Shown in pieces: positions 43,795 to 52,399 of a DNA stretch of 64,000 bases. The notes beneath the pieces were generated by a model. It had not been told where the DNA came from and searched no databases. It saw nothing but the letters and a program-made list of their open reading frames with translations. A program made the translations under genes and the position numbers. The DNA is from Shimia sp040370365 (GTDB lineage Bacteria; Pseudomonadota; Alphaproteobacteria; Rhodobacterales; Rhodobacteraceae). The DNA is taken from the NCBI RefSeq assembly GCF_040370365.1, contig NZ_BAABWQ010000003.1:434001-498000 (forward strand), read 5' to 3'. Position 1 is the stretch's first letter. Every line of letters begins with the position of its first letter.

Positions 43795-44826
43795 TTAGCG
43801 ACCCCGTACAGTGTCAATCATCAGCTTAACGTTTTCAGGATCCGCATCCGGTGTAATGCCGTGGCCAAGGTTGAAAATATGCGGTCCATTGCCCAATGCA
43901 GCCATAATTTTGCGGGTCTCATCGACCAAATCCTGACCTCCTGTCACCATATGTGACGACTTCAGGTTGCCCTGTACACAGCCATCAACCTGCACATTGG
44001 CCGCCGCCCATTCGGGCGTCACACCATCATCCAGCGCCACGCAATCCGCGCCGGTTGCTTTGGCAAACCCAACATAGCGTTCCCCGGCACCACGTGGGAA
44101 TGCGATGATGGGTGTGTCTGGATGCCGAGCCTTAAGCTCGGAAATGATTTTCTTTGTGGGCTCAAGTGCATAGCGGTCAAAATCCGCCCCTTTCAGCGAC
44201 CCGGCCCAACTGTCAAACAGCTTCACAACCTCGGCGCCTGCCTCGATTTGCTTGGACAGATAATCCACAGTTCCCTCGACCAGACGGTCAATGATGGCAC
44301 CAAACAGCTCTGGGTTTTCGTCCTTTAGCTTATGCGCGGGTCCTTGATCTGGCGTGCCACGGCCCGCCACCATATAGGTCGCAACCGTCCAAGGCGCGCC
44401 GGCAAACCCGATCAACGTGGTCTCCTTTGGCAGCTCCTGACGCAAAATGCGGACGGTTTCATAAATCGGGTTCAACGTTTCATGAATCGCGCTCGCGGCA
44501 TTAAGCTTGTCAAAGTCCGCTTGTGTTTCAATGGTGGAAAGCCGCGGCCCCTCACCAGTCACAAACCACAAATCCGCCCCCAACGCCTGCGGCAACAACA
44601 GAATGTCGGCAAATAAAATAGACGCGTCAAATCCGTAACGCCGGATAGGTTGCAGCGTCACTTCAGCCGCTAATTTGCTGTTATAACAAAGACTTAGAAA
44701 GTCTCCCGCTTGCGCACGCGTGGCGCGATACTCGGGCAGGTAGCGACCGGCCTGTCGCATCATCCAGATTGGCGGCGTTTCCAATGTTTCGCCTGCCAGC
44801 GCCCGCAAGATCGTCTTCTCGGCCAT
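43795..44826 (-). CDS. hemE: Uroporphyrinogen decarboxylase
   Basis: Converts uroporphyrinogen III to coproporphyrinogen III in heme and bacteriochlorophyll synthesis, 343 residues. PIWMMRQAGRYLPEYR with the substrate-binding arginines, GFAGAPWTVATYMV and FPRGAGERY are diagnostic. The start at 44826 (MAEKTILRAL) removes an unlikely 50-residue extension that would overlap hemC. Divergent from hemC with 103 bases between. Confidence 0.96.
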   Translation of the reverse strand: MAEKTILRALAGETLETPPIWMMRQAGRYLPEYRATRAQAGDFLSLCYNSKLAAEVTLQPIRRYGFDASILFADILLLPQALGADLWFVTGEGPRLSTIETQADFDKLNAASAIHETLNPIYETVRILRQELPKETTLIGFAGAPWTVATYMVAGRGTPDQGPAHKLKDENPELFGAIIDRLVEGTVDYLSKQIEAGAEVVKLFDSWAGSLKGADFDRYALEPTKKIISELKARHPDTPIIAFPRGAGERYVGFAKATGADCVALDDGVTPEWAAANVQVDGCVQGNLKSSHMVTGGQDLVDETRKIMAALGNGPHIFNLGHGITPDADPENVKLMIDTVRGR

Positions 44827-44929
44827 GCCTGTCCCCTCAAGTGTTGCGTGTTTGTGGTCTGGCAACAGCGACAAGAAGTCAAGACCACAGCGCTTGTCAG
44901 GACACCCTGTCGCGGCTATCCCTGCGGGC

Positions 44930-45895
44930 ATGAGACTGACTTTGCCCAATCCCGACTCGACGCTGAAAATTGGCACCCGTGGTTCCCCGCTTGCGCTTGC
45001 TCAAGCCTTTGAAACCCGTCGCAGACTGATGAAAGCCTTCGATCGCGACGAGGAATCCTTTGAGATCGTGGTCATCACAACCTCTGGGGACAATGCACAG
45101 CTCATCGCCAAGGACAAACCGCTTAAAGAGCTCGGTGGTAAGGGCCTTTTCACCAAGGAGATCGAAGAAGCGCTTGTTGCCGGGCGCATTGACATAGCGG
45201 TTCACTCCATGAAGGACATGCCCGTGGCACAGCCTGAGGGCCTCCTGTTGGATACCTACTTGCCCCGCGAAGACACACGCGACGCCTTTGTTTCACCAAA
45301 CCACACCTCTTTGGCCGATCTGCCTGAAGGGGCTGTTGTCGGCACGTCAAGCCTACGTCGTCGGTCCCAACTGTTGAATTATCGCAACGACCTCAAAGTT
45401 GTAGAGTTTCGTGGAAACGTACAGACTCGCCTCAAAAAGCTGTCAGACAACGTGGCAGACTGCACCTTCCTTGCGATGGCAGGCCTAAATCGCTTGAATA
45501 TGGCGCATGTCGCAACAACGGCCATTGAACCTGAAGACATGCTGCCAGCGGTTGCTCAAGGCGCCATCGGAATTGAACGGCGTGCATCAGATATGAACAC
45601 TGCTGCGCTACTCGAAGCCCTGCACGACACGCCAACCAGTCAACGTCTGGCAGCAGAGCGGGCGTTCCTTGCGGCGCTGGACGGTTCTTGCGAAACACCA
45701 ATAGCCGCCCTAGCGGAACTCGACGGCACTACCCTCCGGTTGCGCGGTGAGGTTCTTCGTCCAGATGGCTCAGAAAGCCTTAAGGATGACACATCCGCTG
45801 CCGTGGAAGACGGCGCTGAGCTCGGAAAAGCCATGGCAGCCAAATTGTTAGCTCAAGGTGGTGTGGGTTTTTTTGACTGGCGAAACCAAGGCTAA
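44930..45895 (+). CDS. hemC: Hydroxymethylbilane synthase (porphobilinogen deaminase)
   Basis: Polymerises four porphobilinogens, 321 residues. KIGTRGSPLALAQA, KDMPVAQPEGL, VGTSSLRRRSQLL and VAQGAIGIERR are characteristic, and the dipyrromethane-binding cysteine is in DGSCETPIAAL. The ATG at 44930 gives the usual length; an upstream frame from 44825 overlaps hemE. Confidence 0.95.
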   Translation: MRLTLPNPDSTLKIGTRGSPLALAQAFETRRRLMKAFDRDEESFEIVVITTSGDNAQLIAKDKPLKELGGKGLFTKEIEEALVAGRIDIAVHSMKDMPVAQPEGLLLDTYLPREDTRDAFVSPNHTSLADLPEGAVVGTSSLRRRSQLLNYRNDLKVVEFRGNVQTRLKKLSDNVADCTFLAMAGLNRLNMAHVATTAIEPEDMLPAVAQGAIGIERRASDMNTAALLEALHDTPTSQRLAAERAFLAALDGSCETPIAALAELDGTTLRLRGEVLRPDGSESLKDDTSAAVEDGAELGKAMAAKLLAQGGVGFFDWRNQG

Positions 45896-45906
45896 CCCGA
45901 GGTTAG
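45892..45906 (+). terminator. Short hairpin at the end of hemC
   Basis: CTAACC-CGA-GGTTAG overlaps the hemC stop and is followed within five bases by TTTT. Small stem, so termination may be partial. Confidence 0.4.
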
Positions 45907-45993
45907 GTTCCTTTTAACAGCGCCATTGCTTCCACGATTTTGCCATGTTTTGAAACGATCCTGTTCTCGTGAGCGACACAGAGGACAGATCTC

Positions 45994-46560
45994 ATGACCC
46001 CTTTGGCCCAAAGTGGCACTATTGACGTAGACAGCTGGGACACGCTGCAATCCACCCCGATGGACACCGGCCTTTGCGTGCGCGAAACGGATGGTGAGTT
46101 CCGCCACAACAACAACACCGAAACGGTGCTCCGTTTTGTGGGTGTCCTATTTATCCTAAGCGCCTTTGTGCAATGGAGTTTCCCAGACGCAAATTTTGTG
46201 GGAGATCCGATGCTATCAAAGACGTTGCTGTCTGTTGCTTTCGCCCTCATCGGCATGGCGGCTTATCGCTTTGCTATCAAAGGCCACCGCGCCGAGATCC
46301 GATTTGATTCAAAGTCCAAGTCTATCGAAATCGCGGCCCTCAACCGACGTGATCGGACAAAGGGAAAACGCAGCCTGAAACTCAATGAAATCAAGAGTAT
46401 CTATGTGCGCCGCGCAGACATGCCACAGGGCAAAGCAGCGCTTCGCATACGTCTAAAAAGTTGTTCGAAAGAAATCACGGCCATCCGCGGCAGTCTCGCG
46501 GAAATCGAGGCGGCCCACGCAGTTCTTTGCAGCAACATCCGGCACGGGAACCGCGCCTAG
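45994..46560 (+). CDS. Membrane protein of unknown function
   Basis: A 188-residue protein that I do not recognise. A polar N-terminus of about 48 residues (asparagine-rich HNNNTET near its end) is followed by two membrane helices (VLRFVGVLFILSAFVQW and LLSVAFALIGMAAYRFAI) and a basic, strand-rich C-terminal half (EIRFDSKSKSIEIAALN, RSLKLNEIKSIYVRR). The C-terminal part resembles cytoplasmic PH-like domains seen in bacterial membrane proteins, but this is only a visual impression. It lies between hemC and the convergent hemF without obvious operon partners. Confidence 0.6.
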   Translation: MTPLAQSGTIDVDSWDTLQSTPMDTGLCVRETDGEFRHNNNTETVLRFVGVLFILSAFVQWSFPDANFVGDPMLSKTLLSVAFALIGMAAYRFAIKGHRAEIRFDSKSKSIEIAALNRRDRTKGKRSLKLNEIKSIYVRRADMPQGKAALRIRLKSCSKEITAIRGSLAEIEAAHAVLCSNIRHGNRA

Positions 46561-46615
46561 CCACTGGCCTGCCTCAGCTTGCTCAAAGACACGCGGTTTC
46601 TGCGGTTTTGTCGCG

Positions 46616-47509
46616 TCACACCCATTTTGCCATTGGGGGCAGGCTCATCAGCACAGCATTGGCATCATGCCCTGTCTCGAGGCCAAACTTGGTACCGCGA
46701 TCATAGACCAAATTGTACTCAGCATAGAGACCGCGGTGCTGCAACTGTGCGTCTTTCTCGGCATCCCCGAAAGCCTCGCCCCGCCGTTTCTCCACCAGCG
46801 GCACAAAGGCCGGAAGAAACGCGCGGCCTATTTCCTGAATAAATGCAAAATCTGAGGCCCAATCTCCGGTGTTGTGATCGTCCAAAAATATGCCGCCAAC
46901 ACCCCGTGCACGGTTGCGGTGAGGAATGTAGAAATACTCGTCCGCCCAAGCCTTTAGCCGAGGGTACTGCGTGTCATCATACCTGTCGCAATGTGTCTTC
47001 TGAACAGCGTGAAAATGGGCTGTATCCTCATCATACTCCAAGCAGGGATTCAAATCCGAACCACCACCAAACCACCACCCATGCGGTGTCCAAAACATCC
47101 GCGTGTTCATATGTACAGCTGGGCAGTGGGGGTTTTGCATATGCGCCACAAGGCTGATGCCCGCAGCCCAGAACCGGGGATCATCCTTCATGCCCGGCAA
47201 GCCCTTGCGCGCCGCCATGGCCACCTGAGCGCGCTCACTCAATTGACCATATACCGTGGACACATTTACACCCACTTTCTCAAACACCCGTCCGCCGCGC
47301 ATCACCGACATTAGGCCGCCACCCGCATCAGATCCGTCCGCGCTTGCGCGCGTGGTCTTGCTGACTTCAAATTGTCCTATCGGTTGGTCTGAAAAAGGTC
47401 CTGTGGTGTGGCTTGCTTCAAGACCTTCAAAAGTCGTGACAATCTCGTCGCGCAAACAGCGAAACCACGCGCTGGCCGTTTGCTTTTCGCTGTCCATCTG
47501 TCCGCTCAT
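46616..47509 (-). CDS. hemF: Coproporphyrinogen III oxidase, oxygen-dependent
   Basis: Aerobic oxidative decarboxylation of coproporphyrinogen III, 297 residues. GGRVFEKVGVNVSTVYG, VHMNTRMFW, WWFGGGSDLNP and RGVGGIFLDD match the family. ATG 47509 follows GGAGGCTGAG. The window also holds the start of the oxygen-independent, FNR-box-linked hemN at 63334, so the cell can make heme at both oxygen extremes. Confidence 0.96.
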   Translation of the reverse strand: MSGQMDSEKQTASAWFRCLRDEIVTTFEGLEASHTTGPFSDQPIGQFEVSKTTRASADGSDAGGGLMSVMRGGRVFEKVGVNVSTVYGQLSERAQVAMAARKGLPGMKDDPRFWAAGISLVAHMQNPHCPAVHMNTRMFWTPHGWWFGGGSDLNPCLEYDEDTAHFHAVQKTHCDRYDDTQYPRLKAWADEYFYIPHRNRARGVGGIFLDDHNTGDWASDFAFIQEIGRAFLPAFVPLVEKRRGEAFGDAEKDAQLQHRGLYAEYNLVYDRGTKFGLETGHDANAVLMSLPPMAKWV

Positions 47510-47591
47510 CTCAGCCTCCACAAGTGTTCGGTGGGGGCCTATCATCAGCTGCCAGTGCAGACCAGATGCTCGCCCCCGCCAAAGTGCCGCA

Positions 47592-48392
47592 TCAATGGGC
47601 GGGCGTACTAACCGTATCCAGCAAAGAGCGGCCGCCGTCCACAGTCACAATTTGCCCTGTCATAAAGCCAGAGGCCTCCGAAGAAAGGAACTGAACTGCA
47701 TCCGCAAGCTCGCCAGGAGAGGCAATGCGACCCAACGGTGTGTGTTGCTCAATCTCATTTCGGCAGTCGTGATTGTCTTTCAGCGCAGTCTGAAGGCTGG
47801 CCGACATGACTGACCCAATCGCCACTGCATTCACGCGAATACGTTCTGGTGCCAAGGCAACGGCCATGGCACGCGTCATTTGATCCAAAGCCGCTGTGGC
47901 GATCGAATATCCCAGCAAATCAGGTTGCGATCTCTGCGCGGCAATCGAGGAAAGATTCACAATGGCCCCAGCCGCGCCGTCTTCTTTACCGTCGGCCTGT
48001 TTGATCATGCGCTTTGCGACCATCTGACTGAGCTTGAGAGAGGTCATCAGGTTTTGCTGCAGCATGAGTTCAACAGAGGCATCATCGGGGTTGAGTGGAT
48101 CGCTGGTTGTCACCTGACGACAGCCATTGATGAGGATATCGACCTGCTCAAACGCATCAATTGTAGCAGAGATCAAGTTTTTGATGGTCAGCTTTTCGCG
48201 CAAATCTCCGGCGAAATAGCGCACGTTGCCGTCTTCCGGACGCTCACCAAACTCCGCGCATAGGCTTTTTTCGTCCATGTCCGCGAACATGACATTGGCA
48301 CCGTGCTCGACAAAATGCCGACCAATTGCCAAACCGATACCATTGGCAGACCCGGTGATAATGGCAGTCTTACCTGCGATTGAAAATGACAT
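47592..48392 (-). CDS. SDR-family oxidoreductase
   Basis: NAD(P)-dependent short-chain dehydrogenase, 266 residues. TGSANGIGLAIGRHF (TGxxxGIG), the DMDE acidic turn favouring NAD, LING in place of NNAG, the active-site IVNLSSIAAQ...YSIATAALDQM with Ser, Tyr but alanine where lysine of YxxxK is expected (YSIATA reads Y-S-I-A-T), and GRIASPGELADAVQFLSSEASGFMTGQIVTVDGG. The missing lysine is notable and could mean a degenerate catalytic site. Substrate unknown. Confidence 0.82.
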   Translation of the reverse strand: MSFSIAGKTAIITGSANGIGLAIGRHFVEHGANVMFADMDEKSLCAEFGERPEDGNVRYFAGDLREKLTIKNLISATIDAFEQVDILINGCRQVTTSDPLNPDDASVELMLQQNLMTSLKLSQMVAKRMIKQADGKEDGAAGAIVNLSSIAAQRSQPDLLGYSIATAALDQMTRAMAVALAPERIRVNAVAIGSVMSASLQTALKDNHDCRNEIEQHTPLGRIASPGELADAVQFLSSEASGFMTGQIVTVDGGRSLLDTVSTPAH

Positions 48393-48436
48393 CTACGATC
48401 CCCATCACGCTGTCAGAATAGCCCATATGTGCAGTT

Positions 48437-49420
48437 TCACCTACGAACACGAGTTGGGCGCTGTGCATGCAATACCTTGAAACGGGTGTCACCGCCAACA
48501 TCTTCCACCTCTTGGAAAGACTCACGCAACGTCGCCTCATACGGCAAGTGTCGGTTGGCCACCATCCAAAGGTGCCCGGACGGTGCCATCATTTTGGCCG
48601 CAGCTGTAATGAAGGCTTTGCCCAGATCCGGGTCCGCTTTGCGGCCGGTATGAAACGGTGGGTTCATGACGACAGTTTCAACGCGATGACCCGGTTTGAA
48701 GTTTGTGGCATCTGCCCAATGAAACTGAGCGCGTTTGTCCTGAACATTCACCTCGGCACAACTCAGAGCCACGTGATCAGCTTCGACCAAATGCAAAACC
48801 TCAACTCCGTCACGCTCTAAGACACGTTTGGAAAGATACCCCCAACCCGCACCCAAATCAGCTACGACACGCCCTAACTTTGCGGGTAATACCTCCGCCA
48901 ACATTTCAGATGCCGGATCAACCGCGTCTGCACTGAAGACTCCAGGGCGGGTTTCGAAACCACCTTCGATTTGAGTGGCAGGGCCCGCCTGCCAATCAGA
49001 GAAATCACCGCCGGAAAACCAAAACAAGCGCCCGTGTGATTTCGCAAAACTTCCCAAAATCTCACCACGCTTGCGGCATTCTTTGAAAAGACTATCGACA
49101 CCATCCGTCTTTTGGCCATCAACGATGACCAGGTCAGCGCACTTTACGGCACGCGCAATCAGATCGCGCGCTTGCTCTTTGGCGCGTGGCAACACAACAA
49201 TCGCTGTAGTGTAGAGCCCCTCCTCAACCACTTTGACGTTGTAACCAGCGCCTTCATAGGCGTCATACACCGGCTTTAGCGGTTGAATGATATCACATTG
49301 CTCCCGAGAAACGGCGTGCACGTCATATCCGACATACGGAGCAAAAATGGCCACCCGTGCATCGGACGGGAGGTTCAGGCCGTGCTCTTGAACGGCCAAA
49401 GACAATCTATTTTGAGACAT
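48437..49420 (-). CDS. RsmC-like 16S rRNA guanine-N2 methyltransferase
   Basis: A 327-residue class I methyltransferase with two halves. The N-terminal half is a degenerate Rossmann-like domain with AIFAPYVGYDV and LVIVDGQKTDGVDSL, as in RsmC. The C-terminal half has motif I VVADLGAGWGYLSKRVL, the acidic LVEADHVAL, and the base-flipping motif VVMNPPFHTG. This fits RsmC/RlmG enzymes modifying guanine N2 in rRNA. Confidence 0.82.
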   Translation of the reverse strand: MSQNRLSLAVQEHGLNLPSDARVAIFAPYVGYDVHAVSREQCDIIQPLKPVYDAYEGAGYNVKVVEEGLYTTAIVVLPRAKEQARDLIARAVKCADLVIVDGQKTDGVDSLFKECRKRGEILGSFAKSHGRLFWFSGGDFSDWQAGPATQIEGGFETRPGVFSADAVDPASEMLAEVLPAKLGRVVADLGAGWGYLSKRVLERDGVEVLHLVEADHVALSCAEVNVQDKRAQFHWADATNFKPGHRVETVVMNPPFHTGRKADPDLGKAFITAAAKMMAPSGHLWMVANRHLPYEATLRESFQEVEDVGGDTRFKVLHAQRPTRVRR

Positions 49421-49448
49421 AGCTCTTAGGTCGACCAGCCTGAGCCGG

Positions 49449-49787
49449 TCACTCCTTCTCCATGGTGCATTGCAAAGGATGTTGGTGTCGCTGAGCCAGA
49501 TCCATCACTTGCGTGACTTTGGTTTCCGCAATTTCATGGCTGAAAACACCTACGACAGCCACTCCCTTCTTGTGCACCGTCAGCATGATTTCAAAGGCCT
49601 GCGCATGGGTCATAGCAAAGAAACGCTCCAGCACATGAACAACAAACTCCATCGGCGTATAGTCATCATTCAAAAGCAACACTTTATAAAGCGGAGGCTT
49701 TTTCGTGCGCACACGGGTTTCGAGCGCGACACCAAGGTCACCCCCGTCGTCATCACCCATGGACATCTGTACGTTCGAAAATGGCAT
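49449..49787 (-). CDS. clpS: ClpS, adaptor of the ClpAP protease
   Basis: Delivers N-degron substrates to ClpA, 112 residues from the ATG at 49787. PPLYKVLLLNDDYTPMEFVVHVLERFF contains the NDDxTPM substrate pocket, followed by MLTVHKKGVAVVGVFSHEIAETKV. A longer frame back to 49928 runs through the start of the divergent HAD gene and is unlikely. clpA is about 30 kb away at 17163, not adjacent as in many bacteria. Confidence 0.93.
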   Translation of the reverse strand: MPFSNVQMSMGDDDGGDLGVALETRVRTKKPPLYKVLLLNDDYTPMEFVVHVLERFFAMTHAQAFEIMLTVHKKGVAVVGVFSHEIAETKVTQVMDLAQRHQHPLQCTMEKE

Positions 49788-49874
49788 AGTCACGAGAATC
49801 CGGTCTGTGGTTTCGTGTTTATATAACCTGAAGTTGGCTTTAGAAAAGAGGTCTGGAACAATCGGATCTTTTTC

Positions 49875-50576
49875 ATGCCCAAATTGCTGACCACAATCGC
49901 CTTTGATGCGGACGATACCCTTTGGCATACGGAGCGCTTCTTTCGACTAACCCAAGTGCGTTTCGCGGACCTTTTGTCGGATTTCGCCGACCCTGAACAC
50001 CTCGAAGATCGCTTGCTTGCTGCCGAACGCCGCAACGTCGGACATTACGGCTTCGGAGTGAAGGGGTTTGTATTGTCTATGATTGAAACCGCCATTGAAG
50101 TAACCGAAGAAAGAGTTCCGGCGTCAGTCATCGCCGAACTCATGTCCTGTGGTCGAGATATGCTGGAACACCCGATCGATTTACTGCCTGACGTGCAGCA
50201 AGTGGTTGAAGCTCTTGCCAGTTCATACAGGCTCATTTTGATCACCAAAGGTGATCTTCTGGATCAGGAACGTAAGCTTGCGCAATCAGGGCTTGGTGAT
50301 TTGTTTGATTGGATCGAAATCGTGAGCCACAAGACGGAGGACGTCTACGCGCGCACATTTGCACGATACGCAGACGGGGCTGACAGAGCGATGATGATCG
50401 GGGATTCTCTGCGCTCAGACGTTGTACCCGCATTGGACGCTGGAAGCTGGGCCGCACACATACCAAATGGCGAGCCATGGGCATTGGAGACCGCTGAGAT
50501 TCCTCAAAACAACAAGAGATTTGTGGCGCTTTCGTCACTATCAGAAGTTTTACCGATTATTGACAGCGTGGGCTAA
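49875..50576 (+). CDS. HAD-superfamily hydrolase
   Basis: A 233-residue phosphatase-like protein. Motif I is IAFDADDTLWHTE (the nucleophile aspartate and D+2), motif II LILITKG, motif III around HKTED, and motif IV MIGDSLRSDVVPA. The helical cap between motif I and II is about 90 residues. Likely cytoplasmic; substrate unknown. Divergent from clpS. Confidence 0.88.
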   Translation: MPKLLTTIAFDADDTLWHTERFFRLTQVRFADLLSDFADPEHLEDRLLAAERRNVGHYGFGVKGFVLSMIETAIEVTEERVPASVIAELMSCGRDMLEHPIDLLPDVQQVVEALASSYRLILITKGDLLDQERKLAQSGLGDLFDWIEIVSHKTEDVYARTFARYADGADRAMMIGDSLRSDVVPALDAGSWAAHIPNGEPWALETAEIPQNNKRFVALSSLSEVLPIIDSVG

Positions 50577-50763
50577 CGCCATAAAACGACAGCTTTAGGG
50601 GATTGGCTTTTGGGAGGCACAACATCTTCCAACGCGATTGAACGGGCGCGAAAGCTGCTAGAAACATTCGCTTTATTCGATGCGGGCCCTGTGCTAGCCT
50701 GACCTCAATAATAAAGGTCAGACCGAAAAATCGGCGACCAGAGGCAGACAAAGGGCAGTTCAA

Positions 50764-52152
50764 GTGAAGGTGCGGCACATACAGCCGGCCCGTTTCGGGC
50801 TATTTTTGACAATGCTTGCATTCTGTGTGGCAATGGCGCCGATGGCGACCACTGCGGCGCCCTATGCAGCTATGGTGGTGGACGCTCGGGACGGAAAAGT
50901 TCTGCACAGTCGCAACGCCGACACCCGTCTTCATCCGGCGTCTTTGACCAAGATGATGACTCTCTACATCGCTTTTGAGGCCGTGGAGAACGGCGAGATT
51001 AGTCTAGACACCAAGGTCAAAATTTCCAAAAATGCGGCGGCCGAACCTCCCTCGAAGCTCGGACTTCAATCAGGACAACGGATTGCCTTCCGCTATCTTA
51101 TCCGTGCTGCCGCAGTAAAGTCTGCAAACGATGCTGCCACTGCGATCGGAGAGGCTATCGAAGGGTCAGAGGCGGCCTTTGCCCGCCGAATGAATCGCAC
51201 AGCAAAAGCACTCGGCATGTCCAATACAACATTCAAGAATGCCCATGGGCTGACGGAAAGCGGCCACATGTCCACCGCACGAGACATGACCACACTTGGA
51301 CGCCACGTGCTTTACGACTACCCCGAATACTACAATTTGTTCTCTCGCCGCTCTACAAGCGCGGGAATTAAGACTGTCAACAACACCAACCGGCGCTTGC
51401 TTGCTGCCTACCGTGGCGCAGATGGGATCAAAACCGGATATACTCGTGCTGCTGGCTTCAACCTTGTGGCGTCCGCCGAGCGTGGCAACAAACGAGTGAT
51501 CGCGACCGTTTTTGGGGGGCGCTCCACAGCGACTCGCAACGCAAAAGTGGCCGAGCTTCTGGATCTCGGCTTTGGCAGATCTGCGACACGTGTCGCTCTG
51601 CGCAAACCCGCACTTCCAGGATATCAAGGCAGCAACAAAGCAACGGGAAAAACCATTCGCGTCACTACTGCAGTCAAGAAGTCTCTGCGCCCAAGATTGC
51701 GCCCTTCGCAGACCGCCGAAGCGCAACCATCCGTGGTGGCTGGAGCCGCCATTGCCGAAGCCTCTGTTGTCGCAAGTGCAGAGCTTATCGAACATGACAT
51801 TCAATCTGCCCTTTTACAGGCACAAGATGATGGCAGTATCACTCTCGCCAGCCATCAGGAAGAGGCAACACCGCCCCCCCAGCCCAAAGTGGTCACCCGC
51901 ATTTCAACCGCGGGCGGTCGCCATTGGGGGATCAACGTGGGTCGATACAACAGCCGCTATGCAGCCGAAAAAATGCTCTTAAAGACTGCGCTCGCTGAGA
52001 TGGCGACGCTTGACGGAAGCTTACGCAAAGTCGTGAAAAATTCGCGTGGATTTGAAGCTAACTTTATGGGGCTCTCCAAAGACACCGCCGATCTCGCCTG
52101 TCGCCGTCTACAGGCACGCCAAATCACGTGTTATACATTGGGGCCCGGCTGA
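50764..52152 (+). CDS. D-alanyl-D-alanine carboxypeptidase with SPOR domain
   Basis: Penicillin-binding protein of class C, family S11, 462 residues. A signal peptide (FGLFLTMLAFCVAMAPMATTAA) precedes the catalytic domain with HPASLTKMM (Ser-x-x-Lys), KSANDAATAIGEA (SxN) and GIKTGYTRAAG (KTG). A linker of about 120 residues leads to a C-terminal SPOR domain (WGINVGRYNSRYAAEKMLL) that binds denuded glycan strands at the division site. GTG 50764 follows AAGGGCAGTTCAA. Carboxypeptidase with SPOR at the C-terminus is the usual Rhodobacteraceae form. Confidence 0.92.
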   Translation: MKVRHIQPARFGLFLTMLAFCVAMAPMATTAAPYAAMVVDARDGKVLHSRNADTRLHPASLTKMMTLYIAFEAVENGEISLDTKVKISKNAAAEPPSKLGLQSGQRIAFRYLIRAAAVKSANDAATAIGEAIEGSEAAFARRMNRTAKALGMSNTTFKNAHGLTESGHMSTARDMTTLGRHVLYDYPEYYNLFSRRSTSAGIKTVNNTNRRLLAAYRGADGIKTGYTRAAGFNLVASAERGNKRVIATVFGGRSTATRNAKVAELLDLGFGRSATRVALRKPALPGYQGSNKATGKTIRVTTAVKKSLRPRLRPSQTAEAQPSVVAGAAIAEASVVASAELIEHDIQSALLQAQDDGSITLASHQEEATPPPQPKVVTRISTAGGRHWGINVGRYNSRYAAEKMLLKTALAEMATLDGSLRKVVKNSRGFEANFMGLSKDTADLACRRLQARQITCYTLGPG

Positions 52153-52178
52153 TAGGTTTCCCAGCGAAGTTAGATACA

Positions 52179-52213
52179 AACGCCTTCCCCTGACATCAGC
52201 GGAAGGCGTTTTT
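52179..52213 (+). terminator. Terminator of the carboxypeptidase gene
   Basis: AACGCCTTCC-(12)-GGAAGGCGTT followed by TTT, 26 bases after the stop. Separates it from the convergent ccoS. Confidence 0.88.
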
Positions 52214-52236
52214 CATTTGAACCCGTGCCCGCTATA

Positions 52237-52395
52237 TTACGATTTGGGTTTGTCATCGTATTGCCCAGACAAAATGCGATGCGCATTTCCTTCGGGATCA
52301 TCATATTGGTTTGACCGCACCGTATACAGAAATGCTGCGAGGCCCACACCGCCCAACAAGAGCGAAACCGGTATCAAGTAAGACAGAACTTGCAT
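52237..52395 (-). CDS. ccoS: cbb3-type oxidase assembly protein CcoS
   Basis: A 52-residue membrane protein found by reading downstream of ccoI. One membrane helix (LIPVSLLLGGVGLAAFLYTV) is followed by the family segment QYDDPEGNAHRIL, which in CcoS proteins appears as Q-[FY]-D-D-x-E-G. CcoS helps insert cofactors into cbb3 oxidase. It lies 4 bases after ccoI and completes the ccoGHIS set. Confidence 0.93.
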   Translation of the reverse strand: MQVLSYLIPVSLLLGGVGLAAFLYTVRSNQYDDPEGNAHRILSGQYDDKPKS

Positions 52396-52399
52396 CTCA

